From NCBI RefSeq assembly GCF_032248455.1, contig NZ_JAVTTP010000001.1, positions 620,001 to 684,000 on the forward strand: a stretch of 64,000 bases of DNA, written 5' to 3'. The position numbers were made by a program, and so were the translations under genes. This DNA comes from Pricia mediterranea (lineage in GTDB: Bacteria > Bacteroidota > Bacteroidia > Flavobacteriales > Flavobacteriaceae). The notes under the pieces were generated by a model that did not search any database, was not told where the DNA came from, and saw nothing but the letters and a program-made list of their open reading frames with translations. Positions 1 to 9,200 of this stretch are shown here, piece by piece (position 1 is the stretch's first letter; each line of letters begins with the position of its first letter).

Positions 1-1
1 G

Positions 2-973
2 GCACTTAGCCTTTACGTGAACACCGCCGATGGGGTCATGGTAAATACCGCTACCGTCGCCACCGCCGATGTCGAGGCATCGAACGGGGTCGTACATATT
101 GTCGATCAGGTTATCGGCCTACCCAATATTGTCGATCACGCGACGTACAATCCCGGGCTGACGGAACTTGTAGGGGCCCTCACCGCCGACGGCAACACGA
201 CGTTCACCGATTTACTAAGCGCTTCCGATCAAATGTTTACGGTCTTTGCACCGGTCAACGACGGTTTTATGGCCTTCGAGAATTCCGACGGTCATGAAAT
301 CAACAACGTGCTGTCTAACCACGTAATTTCTGGAGCAGCCCTAGCTGCAGCAGATCTTTCCAATTCGTACGGGAATACCTTAGCTGCGAACGACGATGGT
401 GACAACTTGAGCATCTACTTCAATACGGATGACGGGGTTACCCTAAATGGGGAGAGCACGGTCGCCATAGCCGATATTGTTGCTACCAATGGTATTGTAC
501 ACGCAGTGGATACGGTTATCGACCTTCCCACAGTGGTGGATTTTGCGGTTGCCGATAGCGGTAATTTTTCTGCCCTGGTAGGTGCCTTGACCGCTGAAGG
601 ACAACCCGATTTCGTTTCCATTTTAAGCACCCCCTGGGGAACCGATCCTGCGCCATTTACAGTCTTTGCACCGGTAAACGGAGCTTTTGAGGCATTGGAT
701 GCCGTACCAGAAGGTGCTGCCCTAACCGCGGTATTACAACACCATGTCATTGCGGGAGCGAACGTTGTGTCCGGAGACCTTACGGACGGACTTACAGCTG
801 CTACCCTTGAGGGGGATGAGCTGACATTTAATGCTTCGGGGGAGACCTTTACCATCACCGATGGTGCAGGGAACGCCGGGACAAATATCGCTGTAGCGAA
901 CGTGCAGGCCATCAACGGGGTAGTGCACGCTGTCGATACGGTCTTGATTCCTAATACTACGGAGGAAGATTAA
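2..973 (+). CDS. FAS1 (fasciclin) domain secreted protein, 5' part outside window
   Basis: The reading frame is open from base 2, so the gene starts left of the window and 323 C-terminal residues are visible. It holds the tail of one FAS1 domain (ending near residue 45, with the ASNGVVHIVD signature) and two complete FAS1 domains (about residues 46-180 and 181-315), each with the FTVFAPVN motif and the closing NGVVHAVDTV motif. FAS1 domains are secreted adhesion or matrix modules; the sequence does not show a ligand. A GTG at 17 is only an internal codon, since FAS1 homology continues upstream of it. A strong terminator follows. Confidence 0.88.
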   Translation, partial: ALSLYVNTADGVMVNTATVATADVEASNGVVHIVDQVIGLPNIVDHATYNPGLTELVGALTADGNTTFTDLLSASDQMFTVFAPVNDGFMAFENSDGHEINNVLSNHVISGAALAAADLSNSYGNTLAANDDGDNLSIYFNTDDGVTLNGESTVAIADIVATNGIVHAVDTVIDLPTVVDFAVADSGNFSALVGALTAEGQPDFVSILSTPWGTDPAPFTVFAPVNGAFEALDAVPEGAALTAVLQHHVIAGANVVSGDLTDGLTAATLEGDELTFNASGETFTITDGAGNAGTNIAVANVQAINGVVHAVDTVLIPNTTEED

Positions 974-1003
974 TGCAGTTCCGTATCTGCCTTTAGTTGG
1001 AAC

Positions 1004-1040
1004 AAATCCCGTCCAGATTTCATTTGGACGGGATTTTAAT
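1004..1040 (+). terminator. Rho-independent terminator after the first FAS1 gene
   Basis: An 11-bp stem (1004-1014 pairs with 1025-1035) is followed by a T-rich run, 31 bp behind the stop codon of the upstream FAS1 gene. Confidence 0.85.
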
Positions 1041-1385
1041 TTTTAAGGATAACGACCTCTTCATGGTACAAGGAAACCGATACCGTAACAAGTTTCCTAC
1101 CCGGATTAACACTACCCACTTCATAAATTATTAAAATTATGTTAAAGAATGTAAATGTTTTTTCTGTTTACTTATCTTGTCCATAGCTTAAACAAAATAC
1201 TTGTTTTGCAAATCAGCCGTTACGAATACTGCTGAATACATGAAGGGCCTTCCGGGGTCTAAATACTACCAAAAAACCACTTAGTAGAGGTAATGGATTT
1301 TTTTAAATGAGCTTTTTGTTTGCGACAATAAAAAAGAACTCATATCGAGTTTATTAGTTGAACACTTTATTTAAAATTATTTATT
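1041..1385. other. Intergenic leader region of the FAS1 lipoprotein gene
   Basis: About 345 AT-rich bases with no supported ORF on either strand. It must contain the promoter of the downstream FAS1 lipoprotein gene, but I find no clean TTTG/TANNTTTG promoter pair and no strong hairpin. Confidence 0.5.
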
Positions 1386-3422
1386 ATGAAAAAATTGTAC
1401 TCCTGGAAAAGCATAGTGCTTTCCACAATCCTGTTCGTCGGACTATGGTCTTGCAGCGACACTAATGATGACGCGCCCGAAGTCGAAGCCCTACAGAAAA
1501 ATATTGTTGAAACCGCCCAAGCGACCGATGCCCTTAGCAGCTTGGTCGCTGCACTAGCCAAGGCGGACGAAAGGGAAGGTACCGACCTGATCGGAACGCT
1601 GAGCGGAGAGGGTCTCTTTACGGTCTTTGCCCCCACCAATGATGCCTTTGCCGCTTTGTTAGGTGGGCTCGAAGGTTTTGATTCCCTTGAGGATTTCGAA
1701 TCCGACCAAGAAAAAGCTTTGTTGGCCAATATCCTTACGTACCACGTAGTAGGTGCCAAAGCCCTCTCCACGGATCTTTCCGACGGGCAACGGCTTACGA
1801 CCGTTCAAGGGGAAGATGTGGGTATTGACCTCGACGGCAGTGTGTTCTTGGAAGATGCTACTGACGAAAACGCCCAGGTCGCCCAAGCGGATGTTATGGC
1901 CAGTAACGGTGTAGTGCACGTCATCGACAAAGTCCTGGTTCCGCAGGCGGTTCTTGATGCCCTTAACGCTGAAATGCCTTCGGAAGACCTTCAGACGCTC
2001 ACCGAAATCGTTGTGGAAGCCGAAGTCCTTTCCGTATTGGAAGCGGCGGTAATTAAGGCCGGATTGGCCGAAACCCTGTCCAGCGAGGGACCGTTTACTG
2101 TATTCGCGCCTACCGACGATGCCTTTTTAGCATTATTGGATATTCTAGGCGACAACTACATGAGTCTCGACGATTTTGACGAAGAAGCTGAAATCGATCT
2201 CCTACGCGATATTCTGCTTTACCATGTGATTCCCGATGCGAAAGTAGAAGAGGGTGACCTTTCGGAATTTTCAGTAGGTACCGCCCTTGCCGATAATTCT
2301 ATACAAGTGATCGCCTCGGGCGACACCTTTGTGCTCGGCGATGCCTCCGATACGAAAGCCAACATTGTCGATACCGACATTCAGGCCTCCAACGGGGTGG
2401 CACACACCATTGACAAAGTGCTGTTACCCCAATCTGCCCTTGATTTTGTAGCCTCTTTGCAGCTTGATAACATTGTGGAGCTGGCCGTTGCAAACGACGA
2501 TTTGAGCCTCTTGGTCGAGGCCCTACAACAAGCCGATGCCGGATTGGTCGAGACCTTGGGCAGCGAAGGTCCCTTTACGGTTTTTGCCCCGACCAATGCC
2601 GCCTTTGAAGACCTATTGAACGCCTTGGGCGACGAGTGCAACAGCCTCTCGGATTTTGATACCGAAAGCGAAAAAGCCCTCTTGGTCAAAATATTGACCT
2701 ACCATGTTGTTGCCGGCAAGGCCGCCTTTTCGACCGATCTTTCGGACGGACAAATGATCGAAACCCTTCAGGGTGAAAGTGTGGCAATCAGCCTTGGCGA
2801 CGGAACCGTTCAAATAGAGGATGCGACCGATAGCGACGCTAGCGTGGTAATTGCAGATGTGGAAGCCAGCAACGGTATTGTCCATGTTATCGACAAGGTC
2901 TTGTTGCCACAAGAAGTAGTGAACGCGCTTGAGCCTTCGGAAGAACTCAACATCGTGGAAACTGCACAAAGTGTCGATGACCTCAGCTCATTGGTCGAAG
3001 CCCTTATCCAAGCGGATGCCGGTCTGGTAGAAACCTTGTCCGCGGATGGCCCGTTCACGGTCTTTGCCCCTACCAACGAGGCGTTTGAAAACCTGTTGGC
3101 CCAGATTCCAAATTGTGGTTCGATCGATAGTTTCGATACGCCCAAGGAAAAGGCGCTCTTGGCAAAAATCCTCACCTATCATGTAGTCGCGGGTGCAGCG
3201 GTAGCATCGGGAGACTTGACCGATCATCAAACGATAGAAACGGTGCAGGGCGAATCCCTGACCGCTATTTTAGGGGATGGTGTCTCCATTGGGGATAAAA
3301 CGGATACCGATGCTAACGTGGCCTTGGCCGATGTGATGGCAAGCAATGGAATTGTCCACGTGATAGACAAGGTCTTATTGCCACAAGAGGTGTTGGATAT
3401 TTTAAATCCTCCTTCGCATTAA
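1386..3422 (+). CDS. Four-domain FAS1 (fasciclin) lipoprotein
   Basis: 678 residues. The N-terminus is a lipoprotein signal peptide ending in a lipobox (LWSC, Cys at about 23), so the mature protein should be lipid-anchored. Four FAS1 domains follow in tandem, roughly residues 37-190, 198-345, 355-515 and 520-675. Each begins with an alpha-helical ETLxxxGPFTVFAPT block and ends with ASNGxxHxIDKVLLPQ. Domains 1, 3 and 4 are more alike than domain 2, so the array probably grew by internal duplication. It is likely an adhesion or biofilm-matrix protein. The ATG at 1386 is chosen because the signal peptide begins exactly there. Confidence 0.92.
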   Translation: MKKLYSWKSIVLSTILFVGLWSCSDTNDDAPEVEALQKNIVETAQATDALSSLVAALAKADEREGTDLIGTLSGEGLFTVFAPTNDAFAALLGGLEGFDSLEDFESDQEKALLANILTYHVVGAKALSTDLSDGQRLTTVQGEDVGIDLDGSVFLEDATDENAQVAQADVMASNGVVHVIDKVLVPQAVLDALNAEMPSEDLQTLTEIVVEAEVLSVLEAAVIKAGLAETLSSEGPFTVFAPTDDAFLALLDILGDNYMSLDDFDEEAEIDLLRDILLYHVIPDAKVEEGDLSEFSVGTALADNSIQVIASGDTFVLGDASDTKANIVDTDIQASNGVAHTIDKVLLPQSALDFVASLQLDNIVELAVANDDLSLLVEALQQADAGLVETLGSEGPFTVFAPTNAAFEDLLNALGDECNSLSDFDTESEKALLVKILTYHVVAGKAAFSTDLSDGQMIETLQGESVAISLGDGTVQIEDATDSDASVVIADVEASNGIVHVIDKVLLPQEVVNALEPSEELNIVETAQSVDDLSSLVEALIQADAGLVETLSADGPFTVFAPTNEAFENLLAQIPNCGSIDSFDTPKEKALLAKILTYHVVAGAAVASGDLTDHQTIETVQGESLTAILGDGVSIGDKTDTDANVALADVMASNGIVHVIDKVLLPQEVLDILNPPSH

Positions 3423-3444
3423 TAAGCTCATACATCCAAATCTG

Positions 3445-3480
3445 AAAAAACCTTCCCCAAATTTCAGGGAAGGTTTTTTA
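3445..3480. terminator. Bidirectional-looking terminator after the FAS1 lipoprotein gene
   Basis: A-tract, then 7-bp GC-rich stem (3451-3457 with 3467-3473) and T-tract. It is symmetric, so it could act on both strands. Confidence 0.85.
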
Positions 3481-3633
3481 ATAGGATAGGACACCTATGT
3501 TTCTTCAAACATCAAAATTGAGGGGCTTGGCATACAGGAAACGGGACTTGACAACTTCCTTTTTTCCCAACGGGATGTAATCCGCATCTTTACTATCCCA
3601 AATCTTACCAAACCAATCTAGTTTGATGTATGG

Positions 3634-3662
3634 AGCCCTGGTGGAAACATCAGGGCTTTTTG
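3634..3662 (+). terminator. Hairpin with T-run just downstream of yidC
   Basis: Stem 3634-3640 with 3651-3657 followed by five T on the plus strand. Its polarity fits a plus-strand transcript although no plus-strand gene lies directly upstream; it touches the 3' end of minus-strand yidC. It may stop read-through antisense transcription or be a relic. Confidence 0.5.
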
Positions 3663-5516
3663 TTATCGTTTCCCAACTTTCTTCTGCTCCTCGGCCTGCT
3701 CCATCATCTCGCGCATTTTACGCTGGAACTTGTTTTCCTTTTTCGGTTTCTTCTTGTTCTCCTGGATTTGGGCGTGGATCTTATCATTATCCAGAATAAC
3801 ATTTTTGATGACCAACATGATACCGATCGTAATCAGGTTCGATACGAAGTAGTACAGACTCAGGCCACTGGCGTAGTTGTTAAAGAAGAACAACATCATC
3901 ACCGGCATAAGGTACATGATAAACTTCATGTTCGGCATCCCAGGCTGGGTCGGCATGTTTTGTCCGGTGGTCATCATCATATAAAAGAAAATGGCCACCG
4001 ACGCCAAGATCGGGAACAGGCTCACATGATCCCCATAAAATGGAATCTCAAAAGGCAGGTTGGCGACCACATCGTAAGAAGAAAGGTCATCGGCCCATAG
4101 AAAAGGTTTCTGCCGTAGGGCGAACGAGGTCGGGAAGAACATGAACAGCGCGTAGAAAATCGGCATTTGCATTAGGGCCGGCACACATCCACTCATGGGG
4201 CTTACGCCCGCTTTGCTGTACAGCTTCATAGTGGCTTGCTGCTTTTTCATGGCATTGTCGCCGTACTTTTCCCCAAGTTCGGCAATCTCCGGTTTCAGAA
4301 CTTTCATCTTGGCCTGTGACAGATAAGACTTATAGGTAGCCGGCGACATGGCCAGGCGTACCAAGATGGTCATCACGATAATCGCGATACCGTAGGGCAA
4401 AAATGAGCTGAGAAATCCGTAGAACGGGGTAAAGACGTAGCGGTTTATCCACCCGAAGATACCCCATCCGAATGGGATGGAATCAGCCAAGGCCATATCT
4501 TCATATTTGCTTAGAACGTCAACATCGGTGGGCCCGTAATACCAGTGCATATTTTGTGAAAGTTCCCCGCCCTCCATGGCCAAGGGCATCGTGGCCTTGA
4601 ATTCTTTGGTAAAGCCCTGGGTATGGCTTTCCCCGTCGACCAAGTTCTTTGAACTGAGCTCGGCCGTTTGAAACTCGTCCATATTTACAAGAATCGAACT
4701 GAAAAAATGCTGTCGATAAGACAGCCACCTTACCGATTCCTCGATTTCTTCATCATCGCTACTTTCGGAAAGCTTGCTGACGTCGCCATCTTCGTAATTA
4801 TAGGTAAGACGGGTATAGCGGTTCTCGTATTCGATACTTTTGGAATGGCGGATACCCTTCAGCTTCCACTCCATATTTATGGGCCGGCTGCTATCGATTG
4901 TCCCGTTCATACCCTGCGAGCGCACGGTGAAATCCACCAGGTAATCGTCCGGTTTCATTTCGTAGCGGTACTCCAAATATTTATTGGGACCTGCCTTGGC
5001 CTTCATGCTCAGCACCTGATTGCCATTGCTTTCGCTCAACGAAGGCTCGAAATAAAGATCCTGCGTATTCATCACCCGATTATCGGAGGTCTGGAACTGC
5101 AACCCGAACGAAGCATTGCCATCATACACCATGTAAACGGGTATAGAATCGTAGGTATGGAACTGCTTCATCCGCGCCTCGACAATCTGTCCACCTTTAT
5201 TGCTGATTTCCAAATAGACGAGATCGTTTTGCAGCTTCGTAGTACCGTCGGTGGGCTGGGTAAATCCAAAGGCCCCGATCTTGCTCTTGTAATCGGCTAC
5301 CGCGGAGGAATCTTGAAGATTGACCTGGGCGGGCTTGGGAGCGGTCGTGTCGCCGGGCACCTGCTGCTCGGCTTCTTCGACCACCTGCTCCTGTTTTGCC
5401 TTTTCCGCTTCAAGCTCTTCTGGCGTGGGCCGGTTTTGATAGAACATCCAGATCAGGATACCGAATATCAGTACGAAACCGATGATCGACTTGCTATCTA
5501 CTTTCTTTTCTTCCAT
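3663..5516 (-). CDS. yidC: Membrane protein insertase YidC
   Basis: 617 residues from the ATG at 5516; an in-frame extension to 5555 adds 13 residues ahead of the usual start and is disfavoured. A first transmembrane helix lies at about residues 9-27, followed by a Gln/Glu-rich linker, the large periplasmic beta domain, then the YidC/Oxa1 core (from about residue 350) with five hydrophobic helices, and a basic Lys-rich tail. YidC inserts and folds inner-membrane proteins alone or with SecYEG. It sits 159 bp downstream of pyrG on the same strand, a common flavobacterial neighbour, and could be partly co-transcribed with it. Confidence 0.97.
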   Translation of the reverse strand: MEEKKVDSKSIIGFVLIFGILIWMFYQNRPTPEELEAEKAKQEQVVEEAEQQVPGDTTAPKPAQVNLQDSSAVADYKSKIGAFGFTQPTDGTTKLQNDLVYLEISNKGGQIVEARMKQFHTYDSIPVYMVYDGNASFGLQFQTSDNRVMNTQDLYFEPSLSESNGNQVLSMKAKAGPNKYLEYRYEMKPDDYLVDFTVRSQGMNGTIDSSRPINMEWKLKGIRHSKSIEYENRYTRLTYNYEDGDVSKLSESSDDEEIEESVRWLSYRQHFFSSILVNMDEFQTAELSSKNLVDGESHTQGFTKEFKATMPLAMEGGELSQNMHWYYGPTDVDVLSKYEDMALADSIPFGWGIFGWINRYVFTPFYGFLSSFLPYGIAIIVMTILVRLAMSPATYKSYLSQAKMKVLKPEIAELGEKYGDNAMKKQQATMKLYSKAGVSPMSGCVPALMQMPIFYALFMFFPTSFALRQKPFLWADDLSSYDVVANLPFEIPFYGDHVSLFPILASVAIFFYMMMTTGQNMPTQPGMPNMKFIMYLMPVMMLFFFNNYASGLSLYYFVSNLITIGIMLVIKNVILDNDKIHAQIQENKKKPKKENKFQRKMREMMEQAEEQKKVGKR

Positions 5517-5675
5517 GTAATATTTAATAATTAGGCTTGCGTAGTACGGGGACAATTGATGTAACCTCCATAAAATTTAATACTGCGGTCAAGCGCGTGC
5601 AGGGCCGAACCCCATCGGACTGCAATCCACAAATATATATCCAATTGTCGAGATTATGCCAAACTGGCATGCGTT

Positions 5676-7313
5676 TTAGCTTGGCACCGTCTGGGTTCGT
5701 TTCAACTTTTGTGCCAGGGCGGCCTTTACGAAGGCCACGAACAGGGGATGCGGATTGGCGACCGTGCTCTTGTACTCTGGATGGTACTGCACCCCGATAA
5801 ACCACGGATGGTCTTTCAGTTCGATGATCTCTACCAGACCAGTTTCCTTATTGATTCCCGTTGCCATCAATCCGGCTTCCTCCAATGCATCCTTATAGGC
5901 ATTGTTGAACTCATATCGGTGACGGTGCCGTTCCGAGATGGTGGGTGCATCGCCATAGACCTTGCGCACTTGACTACCTTCCCGCAGTTCACAATCCCAC
6001 GCCCCCAGACGCATGGTACCGCCCTTGTTGATCACGTTTTTCTGTTCTTCCATCAGGCTTATGACGGGGTCGGCCGTTGAGTCTTCCATTTCGGTGGAAT
6101 TGGCATCCTCCAACCCGAGTACGTTTCGGGCAAATTCAATGACCGCCATCTGCATTCCCAGGCAAATGCCCAAAAAGGGGATACCGTGTTCACGGGCGTA
6201 CTGTACCGCCCTGATTTTCCCGATGATGCCCCGCTCTCCAAAGCCTGGGGCGACAAGTACCCCGTCGAGCAGGCCCAGTTTGGCAACGAGGTTCTTTTCC
6301 GACAAATGTTCGGAGTGGATCGACCGGATATTTACCCGCACTTCGTTGGCGGCCCCGGCGTGAATCAGGGATTCCAAAATGGACTTGTAGGAATCCTGCA
6401 GTTCCACGTATTTCCCGATCAGTCCGATATTGACCTCGTGCTTGGGATTTTTATGACGGTTCAAGAAAGCGTTCCACTGGGTCAGGTCGGGCTCGGTAGT
6501 GTTCGGGAGTCCCAATTTTTTGAGCACCACGGTATCCAAGCCTTCCGTTTGCATTAAGACCGGTACGTCGTATATGGTCGATGCGTCGATGGACTGAATG
6601 ACCGCCTCGCGTTTTACGTTGCAAAAAAGTGCCAGCTTGTCCCTGAGGTCATCGGGAATTTCATGTTCCGTACGGCAGACCAGTACATCGGCCTTGATAC
6701 CGCTCTCCATCAGGGTCTTTACGGAATGTTGGGTAGGCTTGGTTTTCAGTTCCCCTGCGGCGGATAGAAAGGGCACTAGGGTCAGGTGAATGACAATAGC
6801 ATTGTTCTCCCCCAGCTCCCACAGCAGTTGACGTACAGCCTCGATATAGGGCAAAGATTCGATATCGCCGACCGTTCCGCCGATTTCGGTGATGACCATA
6901 TCGTATTCGCCGCTATTGCCCAACGATTTTATTCGCTGCTTGATTTCGTTCGTGATGTGGGGCACGACCTGTACGGTCTTTCCCAAAAATTCGCCCCGGC
7001 GTTCCTTTTCGATGACGCTTTGATAGACACGGCCCGTAGTCACGTTGTTCGCCTGGGAGGTGCGTACGTTCAAAAACCGCTCGTAATGGCCCAGGTCGAG
7101 GTCGGTCTCGGCCCCGTCGTCGGTCACATAGCATTCCCCGTGCTCGTAAGGATTCAGCGTGCCCGGATCGACGTTGATATAGGGATCTAGCTTCTGTATT
7201 GTAGTCTTATATCCCCTGGCCTGCAGCAATTTGGCCAATGAGGCGGCAATAATTCCCTTTCCCAAGGATGAAGTTACCCCCCCCGTAACGAAAATGTATT
7301 TGGTATCTGGCAT
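5676..7313 (-). CDS. pyrG: CTP synthase
   Basis: 545 residues, normal length. The N-terminal amidoligase half shows the P-loop signature GGVTSSLGKGI and the C-terminal class I glutamine amidotransferase half shows the nucleophile motif GICLGMQ and the HPEY histidine/glutamate pair. The enzyme converts UTP to CTP with ATP and glutamine. The ATG at 7313 places the canonical TKYIFVTGG start immediately after it. Full motifs indicate an active housekeeping enzyme. Confidence 0.98.
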   Translation of the reverse strand: MPDTKYIFVTGGVTSSLGKGIIAASLAKLLQARGYKTTIQKLDPYINVDPGTLNPYEHGECYVTDDGAETDLDLGHYERFLNVRTSQANNVTTGRVYQSVIEKERRGEFLGKTVQVVPHITNEIKQRIKSLGNSGEYDMVITEIGGTVGDIESLPYIEAVRQLLWELGENNAIVIHLTLVPFLSAAGELKTKPTQHSVKTLMESGIKADVLVCRTEHEIPDDLRDKLALFCNVKREAVIQSIDASTIYDVPVLMQTEGLDTVVLKKLGLPNTTEPDLTQWNAFLNRHKNPKHEVNIGLIGKYVELQDSYKSILESLIHAGAANEVRVNIRSIHSEHLSEKNLVAKLGLLDGVLVAPGFGERGIIGKIRAVQYAREHGIPFLGICLGMQMAVIEFARNVLGLEDANSTEMEDSTADPVISLMEEQKNVINKGGTMRLGAWDCELREGSQVRKVYGDAPTISERHRHRYEFNNAYKDALEEAGLMATGINKETGLVEIIELKDHPWFIGVQYHPEYKSTVANPHPLFVAFVKAALAQKLKRTQTVPS

Positions 7314-7336
7314 GATAGCTTGTTTGTTACGGGATG

Positions 7337-7344
7337 CGAAGGTA
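7337..7344 (-). promoter_or_regulatory. Possible -7 promoter element of pyrG
   Basis: On the minus strand the octamer reads TACCTTCG, close to the Bacteroidetes -7 consensus TANNTTTG, 23 bp upstream of the pyrG ATG. No convincing TTTG -33 box was found at the usual 19-bp spacing, so this is tentative. Confidence 0.35.
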
Positions 7345-7361
7345 CAAAAGGAAGGGGGAAA

Positions 7362-7604
7362 TTATGGGGAATGCCTTGGAAAATCTTTTTGTAGCCTGCG
7401 GATGAGCGGCTCGAGTCCGTTTACCTTTATTTCAAGCATGGACGCCATCAGGCTTCCCAGTTTGCCATCGGGAAAACCCTTTTGCTTGAACCAGACCAGA
7501 TAGGCTTCCGGAAGCTCTACCAAATAACGGTCTTTAAATTTCCCGAAGGGCATCCGGTAATGGGCCAGTTCAATGAGTTTTTCTCTTTCGGGGGATATAT
7601 CCAT
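7362..7604 (-). CDS. DUF3820 family protein
   Basis: 80 residues from the ATG at 7604; a longer frame to 7652 adds 16 residues not typical of the family. It contains the characteristic MPFGKFKDR and LPEAYLVWFKQKGFP motifs of DUF3820, a small family of unknown biochemical role found alone in Bacteroidetes and gamma-proteobacteria. It is a monocistronic gene upstream of pyrG on the same strand. Confidence 0.85.
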   Translation of the reverse strand: MDISPEREKLIELAHYRMPFGKFKDRYLVELPEAYLVWFKQKGFPDGKLGSLMASMLEIKVNGLEPLIRRLQKDFPRHSP

Positions 7605-7665
7605 AGAAGCGGTAAAATTAATATCATTATATTTAACGGGGAAATGGTTCAAAACTTTTTAATCG

Positions 7666-7989
7666 TTGTTGGAAAAAAAGGATAATATCATAGATAGCAT
7701 CGTTGACATTGCCGACAGAAATCATCCGGATTCAGAAATCTTCCAGTATGGCTCAAGGGCACAAGGTGACGAGAAGGTGCAGTCGGATTGGGATCTGCTC
7801 ATACTTTTAGACGACAACGACATCACTTTTGAAAAAGAAATCCAAATCATGGACGATTACTACGACCTTGAATTAGAGACAGGGGAAGTATTTTCTCCTC
7901 TCAGCTATGCAAAGAAAGATTGGATCGACCATTATCTTTTCTCTCCACTTTATAACGCTATTGAACAAGTAGGCATAAAATTGAGATGA
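7666..7989 (+). CDS. MNT-type nucleotidyltransferase (minimal NTase, antitoxin-like)
   Basis: 107 residues with the nucleotidyltransferase core YGSRAQGDEKVQSDWDLLI, i.e. GSxxxG followed by the metal-binding DxD pair. Such minimal NTases are normally encoded just ahead of a HEPN protein and act as the antitoxin that modifies the HEPN partner. No ATG is in frame; TTG at 7666 or 7669 is the only plausible start. The ATGA overlap at its stop (7985-7989) is where a HEPN gene would begin, but the HEPN gene here is broken, so this NTase is probably an orphan. Confidence 0.82.
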   Translation: MLEKKDNIIDSIVDIADRNHPDSEIFQYGSRAQGDEKVQSDWDLLILLDDNDITFEKEIQIMDDYYDLELETGEVFSPLSYAKKDWIDHYLFSPLYNAIEQVGIKLR

Positions 7990-8164
7990 CAGGCAACCAG
8001 AACAAGGGGTCATTGCCAAGGAACACGGCAAACTGTACTCCCAGCTTTTCACTTGGAGATATAACGGCGATTACGACGATTTTTTTGATTTTGATGAGGA
8101 GCAGGTAAGACCTTGTATTACTCCCGTTAAGGAACTGATCGATCTGATAGAAAAGTTATTATAA
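7985..8164 (+). pseudogene. HEPN domain protein remnant (partner of the MNT gene)
   Basis: An ATG at 7985 overlaps the NTase stop, but that frame terminates after about 40 codons. A different frame from about 7991 to the TAA at 8162-8164 reads as the C-terminal end of a HEPN protein (EQGVIAKEHGKLYSQLF, then a long acidic helix ending LIDLIEKLL). The N-terminal HEPN helices with the catalytic Rx4-6H region are missing. The best explanation is an internal deletion with frameshift. Function is lost. Confidence 0.75.
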
Positions 8165-8182
8165 AAATAAAACCCTAAGAAC

Positions 8183-9058
8183 ATGAAACGAAGGAACTTT
8201 ATAGGAACGACCGCCGCCGCATCGGTCGGACTATTGACCGCCAAAACGGGGAACGCAAATGCCGTAATGGCATCTGAAAACCTTCCGTTGGAACTAAAGA
8301 ACAACATCAATCACAGTGCCTGCTTTTGGTGCTATAGCCCCATGCCCCTCGATGAATTCCTCGGAAATCTGAACAAACTCGGAATCAAGGCCATTGATCT
8401 GGTCGGGCCGGAAGATTGGCCGCTATTGAAAAAACACGACATCCACGCCTCGATGTGCTGGGGCGCAGGGCTGGGCATCGAAAAAGGATGGAATGACCCA
8501 AAGCTGCACGAAGAACTGATCGCAGATTACAAACGGGTGATTCCCCTGGTCGCAGAGGCCGGCTACACCAATCTGATCTGTTTCAGCGGCAACCGAAATG
8601 GGATGGATGATGAAAGGGGACTGAAAAACTGTGTAGAAGGACTAAAACAGGTGATGCCCCTGGCCGAGAAAAACGGCGTGGTTCTGCAAATGGAACTGCT
8701 CAACTCCAAAGTCGACCACAAAGATTATATGTGCGACCGTTCCCAATGGGGCGTCGAACTCTGCAAACAATTGGGCTCCGAAAATTTCAAACTGCTCTAC
8801 GACATCTATCATATGCAGATTATGGAAGGAGACGTCATCCGCAACATCCGGGACTACCATCAGTATTTCGGACACTACCACACCGGCGGCAACCCCGGTC
8901 GACACGAGATTGATGAGACCCAAGAGCTTTACTACCCCGCCATCATGAAGGCCATTCTTGAAACCGGGTATGAAGGCCACGTGGCCCAAGAGTTCATTCC
9001 GTCATGGAGCGACAAGATTTCGGCCCTAAAGCAAGGCGTTACCATCTGTGATGTTTAG
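8183..9058 (+). CDS. Tat-exported hydroxypyruvate isomerase family TIM-barrel protein
   Basis: 291 residues. The first 27 residues form a twin-arginine type signal (KRRNFIGTTAAA...). The rest is an AP-endonuclease-2-like TIM barrel of the sugar isomerase/epimerase superfamily, with the best overall resemblance to hydroxypyruvate isomerase: conserved Glu in VLQMELLNSK, the YDIYHMQ strand and the HEID/AQEFIP metal-site region. Periplasmic members of this family are common in Bacteroidetes; the substrate cannot be read from the sequence. It stands alone, 18 bp after the HEPN relic. Confidence 0.85.
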   Translation: MKRRNFIGTTAAASVGLLTAKTGNANAVMASENLPLELKNNINHSACFWCYSPMPLDEFLGNLNKLGIKAIDLVGPEDWPLLKKHDIHASMCWGAGLGIEKGWNDPKLHEELIADYKRVIPLVAEAGYTNLICFSGNRNGMDDERGLKNCVEGLKQVMPLAEKNGVVLQMELLNSKVDHKDYMCDRSQWGVELCKQLGSENFKLLYDIYHMQIMEGDVIRNIRDYHQYFGHYHTGGNPGRHEIDETQELYYPAIMKAILETGYEGHVAQEFIPSWSDKISALKQGVTICDV

Positions 9059-9200
9059 TTATGGAACGAGCATTAAAAAATTTTCAAATACTTCCCGAAA
9101 AACGATTTCTAATATTTTAACGCCAAAGCGTAAAGTCGACCTGGTGGTCCCGTTTTTTCAGGAAGGATGCAGGTACCATATCGAAATGGCAACCGGAACT

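Noticed and set aside
3630-4100. 156-codon His-rich plus-strand ORF
   Set aside because: Antisense to the conserved C-terminal half of yidC.
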